DNA of 40,091 nt, from the IMG/VR virus record IMGVR_UViG_3300029893_000503, positions 1,419 through 41,509 of that record; one strand, given 5' to 3'. The notes beneath the pieces were generated by a model. That model ran no database searches. It had not been told where the DNA came from and saw nothing but the letters and a program-made list of their open reading frames with translations. Shown piece by piece: positions 7,301-14,055 of the stretch. Within the stretch, counting starts at the first letter, position 1; every line of letters starts with the position of its first letter. The position numbers and the translations under genes are program-made. The DNA comes from a virus.

Positions 7301-8977
7301 ATGATGCTTCGTCCCCGCCAGGCCCTGCTGGTGGAGCGCTCGCTCGCGGCGCTGCGCCAGCACGGCAACACCCTGGCCATCGGTCCCACCGGTTCGGGCA
7401 AGACCATCATGCTGTCGGCGGTCGCCGGCGGCGTGCTGGAGGAGCTCGACGCGAAGGCCTGCATCCTCGCCCACCGCGACGAGCTCACCGCCCAGAACCG
7501 GGCGAAGTTCGGCCGGGTCAATCCGGGCGTCGTGACCTCGGTGTTCGACGCCAGGGAGAAGTCCTGGGCGGGCCGCGCCACCTTCGCGATGGTGCAGACG
7601 CTCTCGCGCGACACTCATCTCGAGGCGATGCCCATGCTCGATCTGTTGGTGGTCGACGAGGCGCATCACGCTGCTTCGCCGTCCTACCGACGCGTGATCG
7701 ACCGCGTGCTGTCGCGCAACCCGAAGGCGCTGATCTTCGGCGCCACTGCCACGCCTGCACGCAGCGACGGCAAGGGGCTGCGTGAGGTCTTTAGCAACGT
7801 GGCCGACCAGATCACCCTGGGCGAGCTCATCGCCTCCGGCCATCTGGTGCCGCCGCGCACCTTCGTCATCGATGTTGGCGCGCAATCGGCCCTCGCCCAG
7901 GTGCGCCGCACCGCCACCGATTTCGACATGAACGAGGTCGAGGCGATCCTCAACAGGACGCCGATCACCGACGCGGTGATCCGTCACTGGCGCGAGAAGG
8001 CGGGTGAGCGCAAGACCATCGTCTTCTGCTCGACCGTGGCGCACGCGCAGTGCGTGGCCGACGCCTTCCTCGCCGCCGGCATCCGCGCCGTACTGATCCA
8101 CGGTGAGCTGTCGGACGCCGAGCGCAAGGCGCGGCTCGCCGAATACGAGACCGGCGAGGCGCAGGTCGTCGTCAACGTGGCGGTGCTGACTGAAGGCTAC
8201 GACTACACGCCCACCTCCTGCGTGGTGCTGCTGCGCCCGAGCTCCCACAAGTCGACGCTGACCCAGATGATCGGGCGGGGGCTGCGCACCGTCGATCCGG
8301 CCGAGCATCCCGGCATGGTCAAGACCGATTGCATCGTTCTGGATTTCGGCACCGCGACGCTCATGCACGGCTCGCTGGAGCAGGAGGCCAACCTGGACGG
8401 CCACCAGCACCAAGGCGAGGCGCCGACCAAGGAGTGCCCCTCCTGCGAGGCGATGGTGCCGCTCGGCTGCCGCGAGTGTCCGCTGTGCGGCTTCGAGTGG
8501 GCCATTGATCCGGCCGAGCAGGCGGAAGCCATGGACGACTTCGTCATGACGGAGATCGACCTGCTCAAGCGCTCCAACTTCCGCTGGTGCGATCTCTTCG
8601 GCTGCGACGACGCCTTGATGGCCACCGGCTTCGGCGCCTGGGGCGGCGTCTTCTTCCTGAACGGCCGCTGGCACGCGGTCGGCGGCGGCAAAGATCTGCC
8701 GCCTCGTCTGCTGGCGGTCGGTGATCGCACCGTCTGCATGGCGAAGGCGGACGACTGGCTGAACGAGAACGAGTCCCTCGACACCGCCCACAAGACCCGC
8801 CGCTGGCTCAACGAGCCGCCTACCGAGAAGCAGTTGCGCTACCTGCCGCAGGCTGTGCGCGCCGATTTCGGACTCACCCGTTACCAGGCATCGGCGCTGC
8901 TCGCCTTCCAGTTCAACAAGTCGTCCATCCAGCGCCTGGTGCTGGCGGCCAACGATGAACACCGGAGGGCAGCTTGA
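7301..8977 (+). CDS. SF2 DEAH-box helicase with C-terminal zinc finger
   Basis: 558 residues; ATG 7301 (or 7304). Motifs appear in order: Walker A GPTGSGKT (28-35), DEAH (119-122), motif III GATATP (about 147-152), FCSTVAHAQ, TEGYD and motif VI QMIGRGLR (about 322-329). These define a complete ATP-dependent superfamily 2 nucleic-acid translocase of the type found in phage replication clusters (RadD/UvsW-like). A Cys4 zinc-binding segment CPSC...CRECPLC follows at about 379-401. The C-terminal 150 residues, containing WLNEPPTEKQLRYLPQAV, are family-typical but unnamed. The stop overlaps the next start as TTGA. It likely remodels forks or recombination intermediates. Confidence 0.93.
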   Translation: MMLRPRQALLVERSLAALRQHGNTLAIGPTGSGKTIMLSAVAGGVLEELDAKACILAHRDELTAQNRAKFGRVNPGVVTSVFDAREKSWAGRATFAMVQTLSRDTHLEAMPMLDLLVVDEAHHAASPSYRRVIDRVLSRNPKALIFGATATPARSDGKGLREVFSNVADQITLGELIASGHLVPPRTFVIDVGAQSALAQVRRTATDFDMNEVEAILNRTPITDAVIRHWREKAGERKTIVFCSTVAHAQCVADAFLAAGIRAVLIHGELSDAERKARLAEYETGEAQVVVNVAVLTEGYDYTPTSCVVLLRPSSHKSTLTQMIGRGLRTVDPAEHPGMVKTDCIVLDFGTATLMHGSLEQEANLDGHQHQGEAPTKECPSCEAMVPLGCRECPLCGFEWAIDPAEQAEAMDDFVMTEIDLLKRSNFRWCDLFGCDDALMATGFGAWGGVFFLNGRWHAVGGGKDLPPRLLAVGDRTVCMAKADDWLNENESLDTAHKTRRWLNEPPTEKQLRYLPQAVRADFGLTRYQASALLAFQFNKSSIQRLVLAANDEHRRAA

Positions 8978-9330
8978 TATGCGCGATCTGCGGACGGGAG
9001 GGACGTGGCTTTTGCTGGATATCGCCGAGAAACGGCCCGCGCACGCCGAAAGGCAAGCGGCTGTTCAGGCGCTTCTGCTCCATGCGCTGCATGGACATCC
9101 ATCTGCAACGACTGAACGAGGGAGACGGCGTCGTGATCGATCCCACCCATAACGAGAAGGCCGCGATAGAGGCCGTGCTGCCGCATCTCGGCGAGTACGT
9201 CGCCTCCATCGGCATGAACCGGCCGCTGTCGGACTACAGCCGTGCGGAGGTCCTGCAACTGGTCGACGTGGTGCTCACCGCCTACTTCGACAACCTGCGT
9301 GAGCTCACGCCCGACGATGTGCCGTTCTGA
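8974..9330 (+). CDS. Small zinc-finger protein (DUF6511-like)
   Basis: 118 residues from TTG 8974, chosen because this frame gives MICAICGREG and GGAGGG lies 4 bases upstream. The TTG overlaps the helicase stop. Two cysteine pairs (CAIC near residue 3 and CSMRC near 35) make a probable zinc-binding knuckle. The C-terminal half is helical (YSRAEVLQLVDVVLTAYFDNLREL) and ends in an acidic DDVPF tip resembling SSB-type protein-interaction tails. The DUF6511 resemblance is from memory. Function unknown; probably a replication accessory factor. Confidence 0.75.
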   Translation: MICAICGREGRGFCWISPRNGPRTPKGKRLFRRFCSMRCMDIHLQRLNEGDGVVIDPTHNEKAAIEAVLPHLGEYVASIGMNRPLSDYSRAEVLQLVDVVLTAYFDNLRELTPDDVPF

Positions 9331-9340
9331 GGGGGTGGCC

Positions 9341-10108
9341 ATGCTCGATTACAACCACCGCCCCAAGTTCCACGAGCGCGTCGCTACCGTCATCGACGAG
9401 GCGCTGGCGCGTGAACGTACCTCACAAACGCCGCGCCGGTATCTCGGCGCCTCACGGCTCGGTGTGACCTGCGAGCGCGCGCTGCAATACGAATACGCAC
9501 AGGCCCCCGTCGATCCCGGCCGCGAGTTGCCCGGGCGAGTGCTTCGGGTGTTCGAGGTCGGTCATGCCCTGGAGGATCTGGCGATCCGATGGCTGCGCCT
9601 GGCCGGCTTCGATCTCTACACGCGCAAGGCGGATGGCGGGCAGTTCGGGTTTTCCGTCGCCGGCGGCCGCATCCAGGGACACGTTGACGGCATCCTGGCC
9701 GCGGGCCCTGCCGACATTGAGGTCGACTTCTCCATGCGTTGGCCCGCGCTGTGGGAGTGCAAGACGATGAACGACCGGGCGTGGCGCGAGACCGTCAAGC
9801 AGGGCGTGGCCCGCGCCAAGCCGATCTATGCCGCCCAGATCGCCGTCTACCAGGCCTACATGGAAGGCGCGGTGCCGGGCATCGCGAGCAGTCCCGCGCT
9901 CTTCACCGCCATCAACAAGGACAGTCAGGAGATCTGGTTCGAGCTCGTGCCGTTCGACGGCGGGCTCGCGCAGCGCATGTCGGACCGGGCCGTGCGCGTC
10001 ATCACCGCCACCGAGTCGGGCGAGCTGCTGCCCCGGCACGCCACCACGCCGACCCACTTCGAGTGCAAGTCGTGTCCCTGGCAGGACCGCTGCTGGAGAC
10101 CGGCTTGA
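9341..10108 (+). CDS. Cas4/RecB-like PD-(D/E)XK nuclease with Fe-S cysteines
   Basis: 255 residues from ATG 9341. Nuclease motifs: Asp116 in GHVDG and Glu139-Cys-Lys141 in WECKTM. Four cysteines occur at 44 (VTCERALQ), 242, 245 and 251 (CKSCPWQDRC), the Cx(n)CxxCx5C spacing of the iron-sulphur clamp in Cas4 and AddB nucleases. Such phage enzymes resect or trim DNA ends. Position between the helicase/zinc-finger pair and the primase-helicase fits end processing for annealing-type recombination with the Sak4-like ATPase. There is no CRISPR array or other cas gene nearby, so a CRISPR adaptation role is not supported. The stop and next start overlap as TGATG. Confidence 0.87.
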   Translation: MLDYNHRPKFHERVATVIDEALARERTSQTPRRYLGASRLGVTCERALQYEYAQAPVDPGRELPGRVLRVFEVGHALEDLAIRWLRLAGFDLYTRKADGGQFGFSVAGGRIQGHVDGILAAGPADIEVDFSMRWPALWECKTMNDRAWRETVKQGVARAKPIYAAQIAVYQAYMEGAVPGIASSPALFTAINKDSQEIWFELVPFDGGLAQRMSDRAVRVITATESGELLPRHATTPTHFECKSCPWQDRCWRPA

Positions 10109-12291
10109 TGGCAGACGTCATTTGGCTCGATTACAACGACGCCCCCGAGCAGCATGGCGAGACGCCCTCCGACACCGAGGCGTTGCGCCGAGGACTACTC
10201 GACCGACTAGAGGCCGTGCTGCTCTACCTGTTTCCGCATGGCCGCATCCGAGGCGGCAAGTTTTATGTCGGCGACGTCGACGGCAATCCCGGCAAGAGCC
10301 TGGTGGTCGAGATCGAGGGCGAGCGGCGCGGTCTGTGGAAGGACTTCGCCTCCGACGAAGGCGGTGATGTCATCGATCTATGGTCGCGCTCGCGCGGTCT
10401 TTCCGCCCGGCACGACTTTCCCCGCCTCGCAGACGAGATCCGTCGATGGCTCGGCCTCGCACCGCCCATCGGCCGCGCGAAGCCATCGGATGTCCGCAGC
10501 GCAGCGGTCGACGAGCTCGGCCCCTACACTGCGAAGTGGGATTACCTCACGGCGGACGGTCGCCTCATCGCCTGCGTCTACCGCTACGACCCGCCCACTG
10601 GGAAGGAATACCGACCCTGGGACGTGCGCGCCCGCATGTGGCGCGCCCCCGACCCGCGTCCGCTCTACAACCTGCCGGCGGTCGCCAAGGTCAACGAGGT
10701 CGTGCTGGTCGAGGGCGAGAAGGCGGCTTCCGCCCTGATCGGTGCCGGCATCACGGCGACCACGGCTATGAACGGCGCGCGGGCCCCGGTCGAAAAGACC
10801 GACTGGTCGCCGCTTGCCGGCAAGCGCGTGCTGATCTGGCCGGATCGCGATGCCCCGGGCTGGGACTACGCGGAGAACGCCGCCCGTGCCTGCGTGACGG
10901 CGGGCGCGGCGTCGGTCGCCATCCTCGTGCCGCCCACCGATAAGTCCGACAAGTGGGACGCGGCCGACGCCGTGGCCGAGGGCTTCGATTGCGCCGAGTT
11001 CATTCGTGAGGGCGAGCGCAGGGTCGTGAAGACAGCCGCCCCTACGCTCCCGACCTTCACCCTGGGCATGCTGCTGGACGACGACTCGCCGCCGCCAGCG
11101 GATCTCGTCGCGCCCCGCGTGCTCACTCCCGGCGGCCTGCTCGTATTCGGTGGTGCCCCCAAGGTCGGCAAGAGCGACTTCCTGCTGGCCTGGCTCACGC
11201 ACATGGCCGCGGGCGCGACCTTCCTCGCCATGACGCCGCCGCGCCCGCTGCGGGTGTTTTATTTGCAGGCCGAAGTCCAGTACCACTACCTGCGCGAGCG
11301 CGTGAAGGACGTGCGCCTGCCATCACACCGGCTTTTGGATGCTCGCGCCAACTTCGTCGCCACACCGCAGTTGCGGCTGGTGCTCGATGACGCGGGACTG
11401 GCGCAGGTGATCCCGGCGATCGCGCAGGCTTTCGGCGGCGAGCCTCCCGACATCATCGCCATCGATCCGATCCGCAACGTGTTCGATGGCGGCGACGCCG
11501 GTGGCGAGAACGACAACGGCGCCATGCTGTTCTTCCTGTCCCAGCGGGTGGAGCGCATTCGCCAGGCAGTGAATCCGGACGCCGGCGTCATCCTCGCCCA
11601 CCACACCAAGAAGCTCGGCAAGAAGCAGTTCGAGGAGGACCCGTTCCAGGCACTGGCCGGCGCGGGAAGTCTGCGCGGCTACTACTCGACCGGGATGTTG
11701 TTGTTCAGGCCCGACGAGACCAGAACGACCCGCCAGCTGATCTTTGAGCTGCGCAACGGCGCAGGTATCCCGCAAAGGCATGTCGACAAGATCAACGGCG
11801 AGTGGCGCGAGGTCGATGCCAACGAGCGGCTGGTGATGAAGGACTACGGCGAGCGCTTGGATGCCGAGCGCCGCCGCAAGCGCGACGCCATCCTGCAGAT
11901 CCTGTTCGACGAGGCGGCCCAGGGGCGCTGCTACACCGCCAACCAGTTTGCAGAAAGCTTCGAGGGCAAGGCGGGGCTGGGCGGCGAGCGCACCATCCGC
12001 GAGCGCCTCTCCGCGCTCTCGACGCAGGGCTACATCAAATATTTCCGCAACGCTGCGGACTACGGTCTGCCGTCAAGCGGCCGCACCAAGTTCGGCTATC
12101 TCTGCGTCGAAGGCATGGTGCTGCGCATGCCAGCGGGCGAAGTCGACACGGCCACCGGCGAGTTGCCGATGCGCGAGTACACGGTGCTCCCGACCCACTA
12201 CAAGTGCCCGCATTCCGGCGCCTCGATGCCTGTCGAGAACCCCGAGGTGTGGGTCTACCACGACGAACTGAACGACCCGGAGGCCTCATGA
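10108..12291 (+). CDS. TOPRIM primase fused to RecA-fold (RepA/DnaB-type) helicase
   Basis: 727 residues from ATG 10108. The N-terminal 200 residues include a CHC2-less primase-like part (GKFYVGDVDGNPGKSLVVEI, GERRGLWKDFASDEGGDVIDLW). A TOPRIM domain follows with VEGEKAA (Glu at about 202) and PDRDAPG. The RecA-fold ATPase has Walker A GGAPKVGKS (348-356) and Walker B DIIAIDPI (Asp at about 453), with an AHHTKK stretch after it. The C-terminal part has a winged-helix-like region around AQGRCYTANQFAE. It is the central replication protein of the element, expected to prime and unwind DNA at the origin, for which the repeat block at 12308-12566 just downstream is the natural candidate. Confidence 0.88.
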   Translation: MADVIWLDYNDAPEQHGETPSDTEALRRGLLDRLEAVLLYLFPHGRIRGGKFYVGDVDGNPGKSLVVEIEGERRGLWKDFASDEGGDVIDLWSRSRGLSARHDFPRLADEIRRWLGLAPPIGRAKPSDVRSAAVDELGPYTAKWDYLTADGRLIACVYRYDPPTGKEYRPWDVRARMWRAPDPRPLYNLPAVAKVNEVVLVEGEKAASALIGAGITATTAMNGARAPVEKTDWSPLAGKRVLIWPDRDAPGWDYAENAARACVTAGAASVAILVPPTDKSDKWDAADAVAEGFDCAEFIREGERRVVKTAAPTLPTFTLGMLLDDDSPPPADLVAPRVLTPGGLLVFGGAPKVGKSDFLLAWLTHMAAGATFLAMTPPRPLRVFYLQAEVQYHYLRERVKDVRLPSHRLLDARANFVATPQLRLVLDDAGLAQVIPAIAQAFGGEPPDIIAIDPIRNVFDGGDAGGENDNGAMLFFLSQRVERIRQAVNPDAGVILAHHTKKLGKKQFEEDPFQALAGAGSLRGYYSTGMLLFRPDETRTTRQLIFELRNGAGIPQRHVDKINGEWREVDANERLVMKDYGERLDAERRRKRDAILQILFDEAAQGRCYTANQFAESFEGKAGLGGERTIRERLSALSTQGYIKYFRNAADYGLPSSGRTKFGYLCVEGMVLRMPAGEVDTATGELPMREYTVLPTHYKCPHSGASMPVENPEVWVYHDELNDPEAS

Positions 12292-12307
12292 ACATTGCCC
12301 AATCGGC

Positions 12308-12504
12308 AGTTGGCAGCGCCGTTGCCAACTGCACCCATTTCCTTGCCAACTTCCCGCAGTTGGCAAACCCCTGCCAACTGAAAGTCCAGGTAAATCAGGG
12401 TAATGCGGGAAATGACCCGCAGTTGGCAGTTGGTAACGCTGCCAACTTGCCAACTGGCGCAAACCCGCGTGGTTGCTGGAATTTCTCCCGTTCTCCAGTT
12501 GGCG
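12308..12504. repeat. Iteron block of AGTTGGCA / TGCCAACT, putative origin
   Basis: Eight exact copies of AGTTGGCA occur within 197 bases: plus strand at 12308, 12358 and 12421; minus strand at 12323, 12344, 12372, 12440 and 12448. Two one-mismatch copies are at 12428 (AGTTGGTA) and 12497 (AGTTGGCG). Two minus-strand copies (12440 and 12448) are directly adjacent. This density and mixed orientation is that of initiator-binding iterons. The 12292-12605 interval otherwise holds only the hairpins at 12515-12566 and an open frame continuous with the resolvase. Confidence 0.7.
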
Positions 12505-12514
12505 AAAACTCCCC

Positions 12515-12566
12515 CTCCTACTACGTAGGAGAGGGACCAGAGGGTCCCTCCACCCTACGTAGAGGG
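12515..12566. other. Three consecutive hairpins beside the iterons
   Basis: Stem 1: CTCCTAC (12515-12521) / GTAGGAG (12525-12531). Stem 2: GAGGGACC (12531-12538) / GGTCCCTC (12543-12550). The third is the palindrome CTACGTAG at 12555-12562, flanked by CCC and AGGG; the same 8-mer also occurs at 12521-12528. None has a following T-tract, so terminator function is unlikely. Together with the iterons they resemble a structured replication origin (inference). Confidence 0.6.
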
Positions 12567-12605
12567 CTTGCCGGCCACCCGGGCTCAGATCATCGGCGGC
12601 CATCC

Positions 12606-13067
12606 ATGCCCTCGATCCTGGCACTGGATCTCGGCACCCAGACAGGCTGGGCGCTGCGCGACCGCGATGGCGCAGTGACCAGCGGATCGGAATCCTTCAA
12701 GCCGCAACGCTTCGAGGGTGGCGGCATGCGCTACCTGCGATTCAAACGCTGGCTCACCGAGATCAAGCAGTCCTGCGACGGCATCGACGCCGTGTACTTC
12801 GAGGAGGTGCGCCGCCACGCCGGGGTCGATGCAGCTCACGCCTACGGCGGGTTCATGGCCCACCTCACCGCATGGTGCGAGCACCACCAGATCCCGTACC
12901 AAGGCGTTCCGGTAGGCACGATCAAGAAGCACGCCACCGGCAAGGGCAACGCGAACAAGGATCAGATGATCAGCGCCGCCCGGTTGCGTGGCCACGCACC
13001 GGCTGACGACAACGAAGCCGATGCCATTGCACTCCTGCACTGGGCCGTCGAGACACAGGAGGTGTGA
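12606..13067 (+). CDS. RuvC-like Holliday-junction resolvase
   Basis: 153 residues from ATG 12606, beginning SILALDLGTQTGWAL as in RuvC-fold nucleases. Acidic active-site candidates are Asp8, Glu66 (VYFEEV) and the C-terminal DDNEADA (Asp134, Glu137, Asp139). The length matches phage RuvC-type resolvases, which cut branched DNA before packaging. The reading frame is also open upstream to ATG 12288, which has a GGAGG 4 bases ahead of it, whereas 12606 has no clear ribosome site. A 259-residue form with a low-complexity, Asn-rich extension encoded by the iterons is therefore possible. I favour 12606 because the RuvC fold begins there. Confidence 0.82.
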   Translation: MPSILALDLGTQTGWALRDRDGAVTSGSESFKPQRFEGGGMRYLRFKRWLTEIKQSCDGIDAVYFEEVRRHAGVDAAHAYGGFMAHLTAWCEHHQIPYQGVPVGTIKKHATGKGNANKDQMISAARLRGHAPADDNEADAIALLHWAVETQEV

Positions 13068-13068
13068 G

Positions 13069-13281
13069 ATGAAGGTTCCGACTCCCGCCTACCGCTGTGC
13101 CCTGGCTCGACTGCACCCCGATCCGCGCCCCGATCCGGAGCAGATCAAGCGTGAGGGCTGGCGCGACCAGCAGATCCTCGTGATCTCGCCCGACGACGCG
13201 CGACTCGACTGGGTCGAACGCGAACTGCTGCGCCGGATCGGCGATCGGCTGTACGGGGCGAAGGAGCGTCGACATGGCTGA
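13069..13281 (+). CDS. Small early protein, 70 residues, unknown
   Basis: Starts at ATG 13069, one base after the resolvase stop codon, with AGGAGGTG upstream. It overlaps the next gene by 8 bases. The protein is basic and Pro-rich at the N-terminus (YRCALARLHPDPRPDPEQIKREG) and has an ISPDDARLDWVERELLRRIGDRLY helix. No family is recognised. It is supported mainly by the tight packing of the operon and good ribosome-site spacing. Confidence 0.65.
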   Translation: MKVPTPAYRCALARLHPDPRPDPEQIKREGWRDQQILVISPDDARLDWVERELLRRIGDRLYGAKERRHG

Positions 13282-13690
13282 GTGGACGATCGAGACCGTG
13301 GCCGACCGGTTCATCGAGGCCGCACGAACCGCCCACCGCCTTCCTCCGGTCCGCGTGCAGGGGTACTTCAACTGCTGGCCGGCGATCAAACGCATGCCAT
13401 GGGAAAACCTCGGCGCTGAGCCGCCGGTCTACCGCTTTCCTCCCGACCCTGCGGCCATCGACCGGATGCTGGAGACCATGCGGTGGGTCCAGTGGCTGGA
13501 AGAGGAACAGCGACACCTGGTCTGGATGCGGGCGCAGCGGTACCCGTGGAAAGAAGTCTGTTGCCGCTTCGCCTGTGACCGGACCACTGCCTGGCGTCGT
13601 TGGCAGGCGGCACTGGCGATCGTGGTCGAGCAGCTGCAAGCCGCGAGGAGACATGCCGCGGTCGCCAATTCGCGCGGACGTTGCGTGTAG
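13274..13690 (+). CDS. DUF6362-like helix-turn-helix protein, possible late regulator
   Basis: 138 residues from ATG 13274, with AAGGAG 7 bases upstream. The N-terminal WTIETVADRFIEAARTAHRLPPVRVQGYFNCWP stretch is what I remember of DUF6362 phage proteins. Residues about 85-120 (VWMRAQRYPWKEVCCRFACDRTTAWRRWQAAL) look like a sigma-region-4-type helix-turn-helix. It is the last early gene, immediately before a gap with palindromes and terminators, the position of late-gene activators or antiterminators such as lambda Q. The DNA-binding call is good; the late-regulator role is inferred. Confidence 0.75.
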   Translation: MAEWTIETVADRFIEAARTAHRLPPVRVQGYFNCWPAIKRMPWENLGAEPPVYRFPPDPAAIDRMLETMRWVQWLEEEQRHLVWMRAQRYPWKEVCCRFACDRTTAWRRWQAALAIVVEQLQAARRHAAVANSRGRCV

Positions 13691-13816
13691 TTGAGAACCG
13701 TTGCAAAGCCACTCGGAATCTTGCGGAACGCTGCGGGTTTTGACGCCTTTTCGGCGTGCAACATCTGGAGGTTTTTTCGCTAGTATTACGGCTAATCTCG
13801 CGAGCGAAGTACGTCT

Positions 13817-13844
13817 GAAGGCCACAGCACAGTCTGTGGCCTTC
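13817..13844 (+). terminator. Strong hairpin, possible terminator
   Basis: A perfect 11-bp stem GAAGGCCACAG / CTGTGGCCTTC with a 6-base loop, followed by the weak T-rich tail GTCGTTTCC. A smaller dyad ACGCC / GGCGT is at 13743-13757. Either could attenuate early transcription after the DUF6362-like gene. Confidence 0.5.
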
Positions 13845-13944
13845 GTCGTTTCCGGCTCGCGATGGCCACGACCTGCTGCCACGGGTCCTTCCTGGCCACC
13901 AAGCAATGCGGGGGGCGCGAGCGCGGCGCTTTTTTAGCGTCAGA

Positions 13945-13979
13945 CTGCAAACCTAGGTTTGCAGGGTTTGCAGTTTGCA
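13945..13979. promoter_or_regulatory. 20-bp perfect palindrome plus TTTGCA repeats
   Basis: CTGCAAACCTAGGTTTGCAG (13945-13964) is a perfect palindrome. GGTTTGCAG is repeated directly at 13956-13964 and 13965-13973, and another TTTGCA follows at 13974-13979. This is a textbook layout for a dimeric regulator's operator. In the gap 13691-14052 it is preceded by a GC-rich stretch ending in TTTTTT (13930-13935). I see no convincing -35/-10 promoter pair nearby. Which protein binds is unknown; the adjacent DUF6362-like HTH protein is the obvious candidate. Confidence 0.6.
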
Positions 13980-14004
13980 CCCGCCCATCCAGCACGTATC
14001 ACGA

Positions 14005-14042
14005 GCCCGCCCACGGTTTCCCGTCGGCGGGTTTCCTTTTTT
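14005..14042 (+). terminator. Intrinsic terminator just before the methyltransferase genes
   Basis: GCCCGCC (14005-14011) pairs with GGCGGGT (14026-14032; the loop-distal end is G-T wobble), with an inner ACGG/CCGT pairing, followed by TTTCCTTTTTT. It ends only about 11-14 bases before the probable start of the next gene, so that gene must be read through or antiterminated, or be transcribed from a promoter overlapping the hairpin. Confidence 0.6.
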
Positions 14043-14055
14043 CGAGGAACTGATT

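Noticed and set aside
6070-7614. 514-residue minus-strand open frame
   Set aside because: It runs antisense through three genes with good starts and motifs; composition is Ala/Arg/Gly-rich shadow sequence.
7259-8962. 567-residue open frame on the minus strand opposite the SF2 helicase
   Set aside because: The helicase frame has all motifs in order; the opposing frame is a product of high GC third positions and lacks recognisable domains.
12308-12504. CRISPR array
   Set aside because: Repeats are 8 bases, in both orientations and irregularly spaced; there are no uniform spacers and no cas1/cas2. The Cas4-like gene upstream is a phage-type nuclease.
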